From contig NZ_JASJOC010000005.1 of NCBI RefSeq assembly GCF_030068615.1, forward strand, positions 124,001 to 188,000: 64,000 bases of DNA. Reading direction: 5' to 3'. Numbering within the stretch: the stretch's first letter is position 1; each line of letters begins with the position of its first letter. The notes beneath the pieces were generated by a model. That model worked only from the letters and a program-made list of their open reading frames with translations. It was not told where the DNA came from and ran no database searches. Source of the stretch: Halostagnicola sp. A-GB9-2 (GTDB taxonomy: Archaea; Halobacteriota; Halobacteria; Halobacteriales; Natrialbaceae). The position numbers and the translations under genes were made by a program. This document shows positions 35,684-45,591 of this stretch, in pieces.

Positions 35684-36664
35684 CCCGGTTTGATCTCGAG
35701 CACGCGAAACCGAACGAACGAGTGTGAGCACACGGGTGGCGGACGCGACGAAGATTAGGTGGAGCGATCGCACAAAAACGAGGCTAGTCGAAAATACCCG
35801 ATAACGAGATCGATAAATAGCGGCCAGTATTGTATAGCTTAACCAATTCCATATATGTGTAACGTTACTCCTCGAAAGTGTCTGGAAGTATTGTAATTAG
35901 CTTAGCCCCCAAATATACTATGATTCGAGAATTGAAAGAAAATTTTTTGATTATATTGTCTTTTTATCCAAATACCACATTATTCAGTATCCATCCTGCA
36001 CTCTCAGGATTCGAAGAGAGTCATGTATCGAGACAAAGAGCCACATAGTATTGTTAGTGAAGAAAAATACAGGTGGCGCATTTACTACGCTTTTGCAACC
36101 GGCTATTGGTCACCACCGGTGCGATGAAACACCCCTCGAGCAAGCGTTCCGGCTCGATTCGATATCTGATTACACGCATACACATGTAAACAATTGCCGG
36201 AATCGTAGAGCATCCCTGGCGTCCCTCGAGGGAGTCCGCGAACCGTTGGCGAGCGCTCGACGAATCGTCGCTAGCGTTTGAAGGTCACGAACGACGAGGT
36301 AAATCTGATTCGGTTCGGACCCACCCAGATCACGGCGACAGGTGAAATTGAACGACGTGTCTTGGCGCATTCGACGGGTTTGAGAAGGAACAAAGCCGTT
36401 TTATCACTTCACTCGAGTTCGCCGAACGATTCGATGATCGGGTCTCGTTCGCACATCCCAAATCGTCGTATTGGCCGGCCTGAACGTCGCGAGCTCAATA
36501 CTGCGGTATTCATTCGGAGAAACCGGACATCGCGAGGATTGTTCAGGAAACGTGTATACTAAGCAGGACATATCTGTTTGCGATTTACGAACGCGATGCA
36601 GTGGCTTCGTTCCGACGCCGCCGACAGTGCGGTCGGTTCGGTGTGGAGGTATCGTTAGTTCGAC
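35684..36664. other. 981-bp AT-rich gene-free region
   Basis: From about 35800 to 36060 the sequence is clearly AT-rich, unlike its surroundings, with stretches such as AAATTTTTTGATTATATTG. No plausible gene is seen on either strand. It may be a relic, a foreign insertion or a replication or regulatory region. Confidence 0.45.
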
Positions 36665-37543
36665 ATGGCCCTCAACCCGAAAAAGACAGTTGCGATAAGA
36701 AGCTATAAGATTCTTCCGCGAATTGGAACGCTTGTGCTTGATCGAGAATCTTACAGCCTCGGATTCGGAACGTACAGTCTCACAGACGAAGACGGAACCG
36801 ACTCACTCGTCACTGCGATCGAAGCGGGGTACCGTCACCTCGACACCGCTCGATTGTACGGGAACGAACAAGAAGTAGGGGACGCCATCGACCGCGCGAA
36901 CGTCGACAGAGAGGAGTTGTTCGTTGCGACGAAAATCGCCCACTTCGAAGAGCCGGATCCGGATCCCGAATACGTCCGGTCCGGAGTTGCGGATAGCCTC
37001 TCACGACTCGGCATCGAGACGATCGATCTGCTCTATCATCACTGGCCACAACAGCAAGCCGATATCGAAACGGTACTTCCGGTCTTCAACGACCTCGTCG
37101 AAGCGGGGGTCGTCGATCGAGTCGGCGTCAGCAACTACACACCATCCGACCTCGAGAAAGCCGACGACCTCCTCGAGGTTCCACTGTACGCACTGCAGGC
37201 CGAAATGCATCCGTTGTTGCCACAGGAGACGCTTCGAGACGCCGTCTCTGAACGAGACGCATATTTCGTGGCCTACTCGCCGATCGCACAGGGAGAAGTC
37301 TTCGATATCCCCGAGATTTCGGAGATCGCAGACAAACACGAGACCGACGAGGCAGCGGTCACGTTAGCATGGTTGCTCTCCAAAGAGGGAGTTGTCCCGA
37401 TCCCACGGTCGCAGACGCCGGCACACATTCGGGCCAACAGAGTCGCACTCGAGCTCGATCTAGACGACGAAGATCTCACACAGATCGACGCGCTCGAACG
37501 TCGAAAGCGGTGTGAAGATCCGGAATGGATGGAATGGGAATAA
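36665..37543 (+). CDS. Aldo/keto reductase
   Basis: 292 aa from the ATG at 36665; the first 25 residues look atypical and a later GTG at 36734 is possible. The catalytic tetrad is visible: Asp and Tyr in HLDTARLYGNE, Lys in FVATKIAHF, His in LLYHHWPQQ. The NADPH-binding tail IPRSQTPAHIRANR is also present. The fold is a TIM barrel. It would reduce an aldose, ketose or aldehyde in the cytoplasm with NAD(P)H. It lies upstream of the epimerase-like gene at 37665 in the same direction and probably serves the same pathway. Confidence 0.85.
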   Translation: MALNPKKTVAIRSYKILPRIGTLVLDRESYSLGFGTYSLTDEDGTDSLVTAIEAGYRHLDTARLYGNEQEVGDAIDRANVDREELFVATKIAHFEEPDPDPEYVRSGVADSLSRLGIETIDLLYHHWPQQQADIETVLPVFNDLVEAGVVDRVGVSNYTPSDLEKADDLLEVPLYALQAEMHPLLPQETLRDAVSERDAYFVAYSPIAQGEVFDIPEISEIADKHETDEAAVTLAWLLSKEGVVPIPRSQTPAHIRANRVALELDLDDEDLTQIDALERRKRCEDPEWMEWE

Positions 37544-37664
37544 CGACTACGCGGGAACTGACGGTTCCTTCGACGTCGTCGGTCTTGACCTGCTAACCGG
37601 ATAAACCACCACGAGAATAGGGAACAACCCCAATCTATTTGTAACACACTCCCAATCCGGACAT

Positions 37665-38468
37665 ATGGGAATCGGATACACGACCATACTGTACGATCAG
37701 GAAACAGTACGGACCGGGCTCAGCGATATCAGCGCCTGTCAGTACGACGGCGTCGAGATCGGGCTCGAAAAAGTTCGACACGCGGGAGCCACTGTCCTCG
37801 AAGAATGGCTCGAGGAATACGAACTCGAACTCTACTGTGTGATGGCAGAATGGCCGGTCGATGAGGCGGCTGTCGAACGCATCTGTGACGGTGCCCAGCT
37901 CGTGAGCGATCTCGACGTCCCGTTCTATGGATTTCTCCCGCCCGAGCGACATCGCGAAGACCAGGAAACGCTTTCGAACTGGTTAGACAGGATCGGAAGG
38001 GCCGCAGCGGATGCTGGTGTCAGACCACTCATCCACCATCACGGGGCGACCGCAATTGAACAACCCGACGAAATCGAATTCTGGTTGGAGACCAGCCCCG
38101 ACAATTTCAAACTCTTATTCGATACAGCCCATTACTATCCGTACGCCAGCGTGACGGACGGAATCGAGCGTTTTGCAGACGACATCGAGTACGTCCATTT
38201 CAAGGATGTCGATCCGCCAGCAAACTTCGACAACCACGTCGCCGCGCTCTCTTCGGAGTCCCACCATCTCGATAACACGATAAATTACTTCCGCTCGTTT
38301 ACAGACCTCGGTCGAGGTGTTCTGGACTTCGAGACCATATGCCGAGAATTAGAACAGATCGGCTACGATGATCATATCACGGTCGAAATCGAAAATCAAA
38401 GTGAATCACCGCTTATCCACGCGAAAGAAAACTACGACTTCATGGAAGCGCTCACTAACCGGTACTAA
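37665..38468 (+). CDS. Sugar isomerase/epimerase, TIM barrel (IolE/IolI-like family)
   Basis: 267 aa, the xylose-isomerase-like TIM-barrel fold. Metal-site segments are visible: PLIHHHGATAI, LLFDTAHYYPY, YVHFKDVDPP and ITVEIENQSES, giving the usual Glu/Asp/His set. The N-terminus MGIGYTTILYDQETVRTG is typical of the inosose dehydratase / 5-keto-L-gluconate epimerase families. The true substrate cannot be fixed. Beside a Gfo/Idh dehydrogenase, a zinc dehydrogenase and a ThDP enzyme it fits an inositol-type ketose epimerase or dehydratase. A broken glucose dehydrogenase follows at once. Confidence 0.78.
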   Translation: MGIGYTTILYDQETVRTGLSDISACQYDGVEIGLEKVRHAGATVLEEWLEEYELELYCVMAEWPVDEAAVERICDGAQLVSDLDVPFYGFLPPERHREDQETLSNWLDRIGRAAADAGVRPLIHHHGATAIEQPDEIEFWLETSPDNFKLLFDTAHYYPYASVTDGIERFADDIEYVHFKDVDPPANFDNHVAALSSESHHLDNTINYFRSFTDLGRGVLDFETICRELEQIGYDDHITVEIENQSESPLIHAKENYDFMEALTNRY

Positions 38469-38562
38469 AGTTCGCCCGGTGGCCGACACGATTCCCTCGG
38501 CTACTACCCAGCAAAGAGACGCAGTTACGAAAGAGCAACAGCGATCGGCCCGCCAGTCCGTG

Positions 38563-39015
38563 CCGATTCGGACGCCGTCTCCGTACCTGTCGTCGTTCGA
38601 AGGGATCGGTGGGACGTACGTCGACTCGAGAGAAACCCCACTGAGTGAGTTTGTTGCCCAACACGAACCAACGGATTTCATCTTCGAAGCGACGGGGTAC
38701 CCAAAGCACTCGACCGATGCTGTAAAAGCCCTCGGCCCGAACGGTGACGCAGCGCTACAAGGAATCCCCAGCTCGTTGGAGGGAGAAATCGACGGTGGCG
38801 AGTTCCACTCGGAGCTCGTAGTCAGCAACAAGACACTCCTCGGTATCGTTAACGCCCGGAAACGCCACTTTCAAAACGCAGTTGAGTGGCTCACTGAAAC
38901 ATCCGAAGATGTGTTTGACAAACTCGTTACGGGCATCTACGAACCCCAAGAGATCGATCAGGCGATCGAAAACGATGCGGCGGCCATCAAGACCGTCGTC
39001 TCATTTAATCAATAA
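38563..39015 (+). pseudogene. C-terminal relic of haloarchaeal glucose dehydrogenase
   Basis: About 150 codons match the last third of the halophilic zinc-type glucose 1-dehydrogenase: GTYVDSRETPLSEF, DFIFEATGYPKHS, ALGPNGDAALQGIPSS, FDKLVTGIYEPQEI and AAIKTVVSFNQ. The N-terminal catalytic half and the Rossmann glycine motif are missing. The frame upstream is not homologous and has no proper start. It overlaps no intact gene and lies between the epimerase and the ABC operon, convergent with the latter. Confidence 0.8.
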
Positions 39016-39062
39016 AAACACAGTGTCGTTCTCGAAAAGCACACTAAAATAGCGAGCGTCAG

Positions 39063-40202
39063 TTACGAGTCAGGGACATTCGGTTTCGACTGAACAATCT
39101 CCTCAGTTGCGATTCGTTCGCCGGAGCTCTGTTCAAACGCATGCAAGTGCTCTTGTTCAAACTCGAGCCACACGGTATCTCCACGTTCGACCGAGAGCGA
39201 GCCGGACGCAGTAACGGTAAACTGCAGGTCTTCGGAACTCAGATCACCGAAGGTGATGTCGATGTGTTGTTCGTTGCCGAGTGGTTCCGTGACTTCGACC
39301 GTCCCTGGAATGCAACGTGGGTTTTCCGTCGTACGGACCGCTACGTGTTCGGGACGAATACCGAGTGTGAACGTCCCGTCCGTTCCGTAAGCCGATGCGA
39401 TGTCGTCGTCGAGTTCGAACTCGAACTCAGCGCCGTCTATCGACGGACGAACAACGGCACCATCTTTCTCGACCTCGAGGAAGTTCATCGCAGGACTTCC
39501 AATGAAGCCGGCGACGAATCGGTTCACCGGCTGGTGGTAAATTTCGTCGCCAGTTCCGACCTGCTGGACGTTCCCTTTGTCCATCACGATCAGTTTGTCA
39601 CCAAGCGACATCGCTTCTTCCTGATCGTGTGTGACATAAAGCGTTGTCACGTCGAGTTCCCGCTGGAGCCGTTTAATTCGCGTTCGCATGCCCATCTTCA
39701 GCTTGGCATCGAGGTTTGCGAGTGGCTCATCCATCAGGAAAACCGCCGGTTCACGGACGATCGCTCGTCCGAGGGCAACGCGTTGTCGCTGTCCGCCGCT
39801 AAGTTCGCCGACGCTTCTGTCGATGAGTTCCGAGATTTGCAGGATATCGGCAGTCTCCTCAACCCGTCGATCTCGTTCCTCTTTCGAAACGCCGGCGATT
39901 TTTAATGGATAGCCAATATTTTCGCCGACCGTCATGTGTGGATACAGTGCGAAATTTTGGAACACCATCGCGATATTCCTGTTTTTCGGATGGACATCGG
40001 TGATATCCGTTCCGTCGACGAATATATTTCCATCGGTCGGTTTCGTTAGCCCAGCCAGACACCGCAACGTTGTCGTTTTTCCGCATCCAGAGGGGCCAAG
40101 CAAAACCGCAAACTCACCGTCTTCAACCGTTACCTCTGCGTCTTCGACTGCTATTGTATCTCCGTATCGCTTTTCGACCGAGTCGTATTTTACTTTGACC
40201 AT
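39063..40202 (-). CDS. Sugar ABC transporter ATPase (MalK/UgpC type)
   Basis: 379 aa. Walker A GPSGCGKTTTL (about 36-46), Q-loop MVFQNFALYPHM, signature LSGGQRQRV, Walker B VFLMDEPLANLD and switch His in YVTHDQEEAM are all present. The C-terminal 140 residues form the TOBE/OB regulatory domain (LGIRPEHVAVR) of the CUT1 family. It energises import of an oligosaccharide, glycerol-phosphate-like or polyol substrate through the two permeases encoded upstream. It is the last gene of the leftward operon 43543-39063, with 79 bp before it. Confidence 0.93.
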   Translation of the reverse strand: MVKVKYDSVEKRYGDTIAVEDAEVTVEDGEFAVLLGPSGCGKTTTLRCLAGLTKPTDGNIFVDGTDITDVHPKNRNIAMVFQNFALYPHMTVGENIGYPLKIAGVSKEERDRRVEETADILQISELIDRSVGELSGGQRQRVALGRAIVREPAVFLMDEPLANLDAKLKMGMRTRIKRLQRELDVTTLYVTHDQEEAMSLGDKLIVMDKGNVQQVGTGDEIYHQPVNRFVAGFIGSPAMNFLEVEKDGAVVRPSIDGAEFEFELDDDIASAYGTDGTFTLGIRPEHVAVRTTENPRCIPGTVEVTEPLGNEQHIDITFGDLSSEDLQFTVTASGSLSVERGDTVWLEFEQEHLHAFEQSSGERIATEEIVQSKPNVPDS

Positions 40203-40281
40203 GCGTATTCACCTGTGTTAGTCGCGTAATCGTAACTCATACTTGTAATGCTGTCGTCTACAAAGCGCCACGAGTTCGCTC

Positions 40282-41190
40282 TCATCCGTCAACACCCATA
40301 CTGAATCCTCGAACCAGTTCGTCTCGAACGATGAACGCGAAGATCAACACCGGAATCATCGCGATCGTCCCAGCGACGCTGATCAGTTCCCACTGGATCG
40401 TATACTGAGTGATCAGCGAGGATAGGCCGACCGGGAGAGTTGCCGCATCTGCACTGTGCGTGATGATCAGCGCGAACAGGAGCTCGTTCCAGGTAATAAT
40501 CATCGCGAAGATGCCCGAAGCAAACAGACCTGGCTTCGCTAACGGAAGGACGATCTTAAAGAAGGCCCCGAGATGTGTGTGGCCATCGATCATCGCCGAT
40601 TCGACGAGACTATCGGGTATTTCATCGAAGAACCCTTTCATCATCCAGACGACGAACGGGACGTTGAACATGACGTACAACAAGATCAGTCCCGGTAGCG
40701 TATTCACGAGAGCGATATCTCGGAAGATGACGTAGATCGGAATCGCAACGACGATCGGCGGCATGAACCGTGTCGAGAGAATATAGAAGGGTAAGTGAAA
40801 GTCAAGGTCGTACGGCCAATCGAACGCCACGAATCCGTACGCAGCACATGCTCCAAGGAAGGTTGCAATGATCGTCGTCGCAATCGTTACGATCATACTG
40901 TTGAGGATGAACCGCCAGAACTCCGGTCGCTGGGTGAACAAAACCACATAGTTGGAGATTTCCATCTGCAGTGGAATCCACTGCGGCGGGAAGGTCAATA
41001 GCCCTTCACGGGTCTTCAGCGATCCAGTGACCATCCAGTAGACCGGAAACAGCGTCCAGAGCAAATACATGGACAGTCCGCCGTATATCGCTACTCTGGA
41101 CCACTTCGTTCCCTCGTATTCGTTGTACAACTTTTCGAATCGACCTGGCGTTTCAAACACAGGCGTATCGGTTTCTGGTTTTGTTGCCAT
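40282..41190 (-). CDS. Sugar ABC transporter permease (MalG/UgpE type)
   Basis: 302 aa, six membrane helices after an N-terminal cytoplasmic stretch. The ATPase-contact EAA loop ESAMIDGHTHLGAFF ends in IVLPLAKPG. The C-terminus ...DELVRGFSMGVDG is typical of the CUT1 MalG branch. The start lies 2 bp after the upstream permease stop, so translation is probably coupled. It pairs with the 311-aa permease to form the membrane channel. Confidence 0.92.
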   Translation of the reverse strand: MATKPETDTPVFETPGRFEKLYNEYEGTKWSRVAIYGGLSMYLLWTLFPVYWMVTGSLKTREGLLTFPPQWIPLQMEISNYVVLFTQRPEFWRFILNSMIVTIATTIIATFLGACAAYGFVAFDWPYDLDFHLPFYILSTRFMPPIVVAIPIYVIFRDIALVNTLPGLILLYVMFNVPFVVWMMKGFFDEIPDSLVESAMIDGHTHLGAFFKIVLPLAKPGLFASGIFAMIITWNELLFALIITHSADAATLPVGLSSLITQYTIQWELISVAGTIAMIPVLIFAFIVRDELVRGFSMGVDG

Positions 41191-41192
41191 TG

Positions 41193-42128
41193 TTAGAACT
41201 TCACCTCCGCGATCTTCACGAAGGTAATCGCGATCAAGAGCACGATGAGCAGCAAGCTTATCGCCATCGAGGCAGCGGCGCCCCAGTTAGTAAACTCGAA
41301 AGCCGCTCGATACATCTCCATACTCACGACGTTCGTCGATTCGCCAGGTCCTCCTCGAGTGAGTATGTAGACTTTATCGAAGACGCGGATCGAGTCGATC
41401 ACTCGGATAATGAGGATCAACACGATCAACGACTTCATGTGGGGCAGCGTGATGTCCCAGAAAATGCGCAACCGGGAGGCACCATCCATCACCGCGGCTT
41501 CTTTGAGGTGGTCCGGAACTGACTGAAGTCCCGCAAGCATCACCAACACGACCAAGGGCGTCCACTGCCACACCTCGGTGAGGATAAGCGAGTACAGTGC
41601 GATGCTGGAATCGCTAATCCAGCCCACATTTCCACCGACAATGGGATAGAAGATGAAATCAAGCAATCCTCCGGGCGCATAAAGCAACCGCCAAACGAGT
41701 GCGATGACCGTCGGTGCCAAGATCATCGGAATGAGGATTAGCGTCTGAATTAGTCCTCTAAATTTCAGTTTTCGGTTCAACAGAACTGCAATCACAAATC
41801 CGACGACAAACTGTACCGTCACCGAGAGAAAGACGTACCAAGCCGTAACCATCAGCGAGTTACGCCAGGTGCTATCATAGAAGAGGTTAACGTAGTTATC
41901 CAACCCGACAAACCCAATACGCTGTCCCGCGGTATACTGGTACATTGACATCTCTATCGCCCGTATCATCGGATAGAACGTCATCGAAAACAGAAGCACC
42001 AGTGTGGGGATAACCAGTAGCTTTGCAAGATGCTCGTCGGCCCAGAGGGCAAGGCGTTCTTTGCGGGACCCCTCAGATGCGCTGGCGTGGATTGGGTTTT
42101 CAGAAACCGTATTCGTCCCTTCGCTCAT
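41193..42128 (-). CDS. Sugar ABC transporter permease (MalF/UgpA type)
   Basis: 311 aa with an N-terminal extension and six helices. The EAA loop is EAAVMDGASRLRIFW followed by DITLPHMKS. MalF-type features include PMILAPTVIALVWRLLY in the middle and RGGPGESTNVVSMEMY near the C-terminus. Located between the binding-protein and MalG-type genes in a four-gene leftward operon. The mature N-terminus is cytoplasmic, as it lacks a signal peptide. Confidence 0.92.
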   Translation of the reverse strand: MSEGTNTVSENPIHASASEGSRKERLALWADEHLAKLLVIPTLVLLFSMTFYPMIRAIEMSMYQYTAGQRIGFVGLDNYVNLFYDSTWRNSLMVTAWYVFLSVTVQFVVGFVIAVLLNRKLKFRGLIQTLILIPMILAPTVIALVWRLLYAPGGLLDFIFYPIVGGNVGWISDSSIALYSLILTEVWQWTPLVVLVMLAGLQSVPDHLKEAAVMDGASRLRIFWDITLPHMKSLIVLILIIRVIDSIRVFDKVYILTRGGPGESTNVVSMEMYRAAFEFTNWGAAASMAISLLLIVLLIAITFVKIAEVKF

Positions 42129-42205
42129 CGGTGCCAGACACCTCTGAGTGGAAGGAGAGAACGGGTGCGATCGAGCGGTATTGTATCAGGATCCATGTGT
42201 GCTAT

Positions 42206-43543
42206 TTATGCATAGTATCCGGCGCGGTCTAGAATGTCTTCTAGATCTTCTTCGGCCTGTTCGACCGCTTCATCAACCGTCATGTCGTCGGTAAGGACGT
42301 TATTCAGTATGATTCCGTGATCTTCTTCGATCTCGTTCCACTCCGTCGTCCGCGGTCGCGGTAGTGCTTCTGGCAAGCTGTTATAAAGTGCTTCCATCCA
42401 GGGCTCGTGATCGATGTATTCCTCGAAGATGTCGTGACGGAACGGGACACCGCCGTCTTCGACGTAGAGCTCCTGAGCCTCGCGTGATATGAATTCCTGA
42501 AGGACTTCGCCCGCAGCCCGCTTTTGTGGATCGCCAGTGTAGGTGTTAATACTCGCGATCCAGTTACCCTGCGTCGGTGCGTACTGTGTCCCTTCGGGAA
42601 TTACTGTGAACTCGATGTTGTCTCCCTCCGAAGTTCCGTCCAACATGTCAGAAGCTGCGCCAGGCCAGACAAGTCCCTGTGCGGCTTCACCGGAACCGAT
42701 CGCCGTAATTACTTCGTCACTGTCGTAGGCAGTCACGCCCTCGGGACTGATATCGGCGAGTTCGTTCGCGAAGAGATCAATTGCGTCTCTGCCTTCCGTG
42801 CTGCTCCAATTGTAGCTCCAGTCGTCGTCGAACATCCGTCCAGCCATCGATCCGCCGACCGCGTAGAAACTCGCGTTGATCGGATTTCCTCTCTCCCCAC
42901 GTAACACAAACCCTGCTGTATCGTCAAGTTCGCTGTCGATCGCTTGACCTGCCTCGAGCACATCGTCCCACGTTTCTGGTGGATCTTCACCGACTTCATC
43001 AAAGTGATCCGTATTGTATGCGAACAACTGTGCGTTACCGACCGCGACGGTTCCTCGTACTTCTTGCTCTAATTCATCAGCACCTGGAGGGACAGCCTCG
43101 TTCGGCGTCGGCCAGGTAGCGATGTCGACGGTCGATTGGATGAGTTCATCAGGAAGTCCGTCAGGAAGCCATTGCTCGAGAGGTTCGAGATGGTTCGCCA
43201 TTCGTGGGAACCACGGATCGTCCATGAATACGACATCGAACTCGTCTCCTCGATTATCGAGAACGCTAACGAGCTGTTCGAAGAGACCATCGAAGGGGAG
43301 CAACTCCACATTGATCTCGATACCCGTTTCGTCCTCGAGGTATTCGTCGGCAAGGGTATCAAACCAACTCCCCTCACCTTCGACCGCCGCGACGCTGATA
43401 CTTTCTGCAGTTCCTTCCTCTGATTCGTCCCCCAAACACCCAGCGAGCGAAAGGGCCGTAATCGTTGCGCCACTCGACGCGAGGACTGATCGACGATCGA
43501 CGAGGTCCCCACTATTATCCCGTACAGGTGTGTCTCGTGTCAT
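42206..43543 (-). CDS. Extracellular sugar-binding lipoprotein (CUT1)
   Basis: 445 aa from the ATG at 43543. The N-terminus has a Tat motif and lipobox: DRRSVLASSGATITALSLAGC. The mature protein has the cluster-C binding-protein fold, with WFDTLADEYLEDETGIEI, VVFMDDPWFPRM and an AQGLVWPGAASDML region. Aromatic and acidic residues that usually stack on sugars are frequent. A TATA-like TTTTATACAC lies about 30 nt upstream. It begins the operon and sets its specificity, which cannot be read directly. Function in cyclitol, oligosaccharide or aldose uptake is inferred from the genes around it. Confidence 0.9.
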   Translation of the reverse strand: MTRDTPVRDNSGDLVDRRSVLASSGATITALSLAGCLGDESEEGTAESISVAAVEGEGSWFDTLADEYLEDETGIEINVELLPFDGLFEQLVSVLDNRGDEFDVVFMDDPWFPRMANHLEPLEQWLPDGLPDELIQSTVDIATWPTPNEAVPPGADELEQEVRGTVAVGNAQLFAYNTDHFDEVGEDPPETWDDVLEAGQAIDSELDDTAGFVLRGERGNPINASFYAVGGSMAGRMFDDDWSYNWSSTEGRDAIDLFANELADISPEGVTAYDSDEVITAIGSGEAAQGLVWPGAASDMLDGTSEGDNIEFTVIPEGTQYAPTQGNWIASINTYTGDPQKRAAGEVLQEFISREAQELYVEDGGVPFRHDIFEEYIDHEPWMEALYNSLPEALPRPRTTEWNEIEEDHGIILNNVLTDDMTVDEAVEQAEEDLEDILDRAGYYA

Positions 43544-43749
43544 ACATTGGCACAATAGTAAGCTTAGTGTATAAAATTATCGGTATATACAGTTCCAGAC
43601 TTATCAGATATTTTGCTACTAAAAGCCTGTAGCCAAAGTCAGTCGACGATGTGGGCAAGACAGTGAACAGTTGCGATCGAGTTCGACTAGGTGAGTGGAT
43701 AGCAACAACTCTCGGAACGAGCAAACCGATACGAAAGGTTGCCAGCCCG

Positions 43750-44024
43750 TCGATACTGATCCAGCCAATGAGCCTCATGGGAAGGTTCTCGAGCAGACGG
43801 ACACGGCGTCCAAGTTCGATCGAACGTACTGCCTCAGTCGGCGGGATCCACCGAATCCAACCAACGACAGGAAGCGGACGTTGTCGAGACCGACATCGAC
43901 CCGAGAAAAAACGGCGCTCAAGTCACTCGTGACCGGCACGTCCGGTCTGGACGAGATCGAAAAGGTGTTCGCCGACGACGTCGAGGCGGTAGAAACCGTC
44001 GTGTCTTTTGACCGACAACCCTAA
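43750..44024 (+). pseudogene. Second broken glucose dehydrogenase, internal deletion and frameshift
   Basis: Pieces of the halophilic glucose dehydrogenase appear in order: SILIQPMSLM in one frame from 43750, then GKVLEQTDTASKFD and TYCLSRRDPPNPT in another. A jump follows that skips about 100 residues, to KSLVTGTSGLDEIEKVFADD and VETVVSFD at 44024. The Rossmann glycine motif and the middle are lost. It differs in sequence from the relic at 38563-39015, so they are independent copies. It sits directly upstream of the ABC operon. Confidence 0.7.
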
Positions 44025-44045
44025 GCCACTGCTCGTTTCGAAACA

Positions 44046-44230
44046 CTATCCAAGTTGCATGACCGTCGCGCCGGCGATAATGATCGTGATGATCGCCGCT
44101 GCGAGCATCGGAGATGTTTCGTCAGTTTCGGGGCCGTTTTTCAAGCCGTACTCGACCGATACGGCCTGCAGGCCGGAAAACACCGATGCGAGCAAGGCAA
44201 GTGTGGCACTGAGTTCCAGAAGTGTCAGTG
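44046..44230 (-). pseudogene. Fragment of EamA/DMT-type membrane transporter
   Basis: The minus strand reads TLLELSATLALLASVFSG, then AVSVEYGLKNGPET and SPMLAAAIITIIIAGATV before a stop at 44046. The two-helix pattern with VEYGLKNG resembles the start of haloarchaeal EamA transporters. No start codon and no continuation are found, so it is a relic. The assignment is weak. Confidence 0.35.
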
Positions 44231-44283
44231 GATCTGCGACCGATCAAGCCGACCGTCGGCGAGATCGAGTGACAGTTGGTCGG

Positions 44284-45339
44284 TTACCCGAACAACGACG
44301 CGATCAGTTCGACGTCGTCGCGCGCTTGGGCAAAGGACGTGCGGACCGCTTGTTCGTCGCGAGCACACGCCATGAACGCCTCGAGTTCACGTTTGAAGCT
44401 CTCTTCGCGAGTCGGGCTGTACTGGCACTCGACCGTCTCGTCGGTACCCTTGCGAACGGAGAGCGTCGCCGAGTTGTACTTGACGAACGGGTGATCGAAC
44501 TCGAGACGAAGCGTCCGGTCGGGCGCGTCGACGCGCAGGAACTGCTCGTGCCAGTGGCGCTCGGAATCGCCCGTCTGTAGGATACACCGTTCGCCACCCT
44601 CGAACACAAGGTGAGCGGTGCCGTAGTAGCCGTCGCGGACGAAATCGACGTGATCGATCGACTCGACATCGCCGAACAGGCCGCAAAGTGCGTTTACGTC
44701 GTGGCAGACGTGCTCGAGCTGGAAGTCGTACGCGGCTGCGAGGTCCTCGTCATCGGTTCCGATCGCCTGTTTGCACTGCTCTATCCGTCGATCGGTGCTT
44801 CGTTCGATAAACTCATCGTCGAGTTCGGGCGCGATTGTATCGTATATGTCCGGCAGTGACTTCGAGAAGTCCGCGTCCACGGCATAGGCCGTGATGCTAT
44901 CGATCTGTTCGACGTCCTCGAGTTCGTCCGCTAACCGCTCGTACCCCAGCTCGAACCGGCGGTTGTACGCGACCATTGCCGTTGCGTCACTTTGCTCGGC
45001 GGCTTCGACCAGTCGATCGGCGTCCGACGGCGTGACCGCCAGTGGCTTCTCGACCAGCGTGTCCAATCCGGCGGCGAGCGAGCGCTCGACCACGTCGGCG
45101 TGGGTCTGCATCGGCGTGGTGACAACGACCGCATCGAGTTCGGACTCGAGATCAGCGATCATGGTCTCGGGATCAGAATAGCGGTGTTCGGACCCGACGT
45201 TATACCGTTCTCCGAGTTCCTCGGTGACGTTCTCGGCAGGATCACACATCGCCGTAAGTTCCGCGTCCGGCACCTCGAGGAGATTCGGGATGTGCATGAT
45301 CTGCGCGATCGTTCCGCATCCGATAATTCCAACCTTCAT
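44284..45339 (-). CDS. Gfo/Idh/MocA-family NAD(P)-dependent dehydrogenase
   Basis: 351 aa. The N-terminal Rossmann motif GIIGCGTIAQIMHIP is followed by the family EKP motif in TLVEKPLAVTPSDA. A Tyr/His-containing catalytic region includes YDFQLEHVCHDVNAL, where the conserved Asp/His pair is expected. Members oxidise sugars and cyclitols such as myo-inositol at a ring hydroxyl, or reduce sugar derivatives. It is followed leftwards by the glucose-dehydrogenase relic and the ABC importer, and preceded by the zinc dehydrogenase 45592-46746. It is a good candidate for the first oxidation in the pathway, but the substrate is not certain. Confidence 0.85.
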   Translation of the reverse strand: MKVGIIGCGTIAQIMHIPNLLEVPDAELTAMCDPAENVTEELGERYNVGSEHRYSDPETMIADLESELDAVVVTTPMQTHADVVERSLAAGLDTLVEKPLAVTPSDADRLVEAAEQSDATAMVAYNRRFELGYERLADELEDVEQIDSITAYAVDADFSKSLPDIYDTIAPELDDEFIERSTDRRIEQCKQAIGTDDEDLAAAYDFQLEHVCHDVNALCGLFGDVESIDHVDFVRDGYYGTAHLVFEGGERCILQTGDSERHWHEQFLRVDAPDRTLRLEFDHPFVKYNSATLSVRKGTDETVECQYSPTREESFKRELEAFMACARDEQAVRTSFAQARDDVELIASLFG

Positions 45340-45591
45340 GAAATCGATAGGGTGGGTTAGCGACTAAAAAGTTTCTACTAGATAGCCACCACGACGAACA
45401 GTCAGGCGTCGCGGCGGAACGATCGACATTGAACCGTTCGTAACCGATCGTATTTCGCTCGAAAATCTTATCGAGGATCGAACCGGTGCTCGATCCTGAG
45501 ACCGAACACGTCAAGGTCCTCGTCGAGCCGTAAAACGAGACACCGTTTTTGCAGTGTAGATAGATAGACACAGCCGCCGACCCCACGCTGG

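Noticed and set aside
38368-38562. Upstream part of the frame carrying the glucose-dehydrogenase relic
   Set aside because: The first 65 residues overlap the end of the epimerase gene and are Lys/Arg/Ser-rich shadow sequence without similarity to glucose dehydrogenase.
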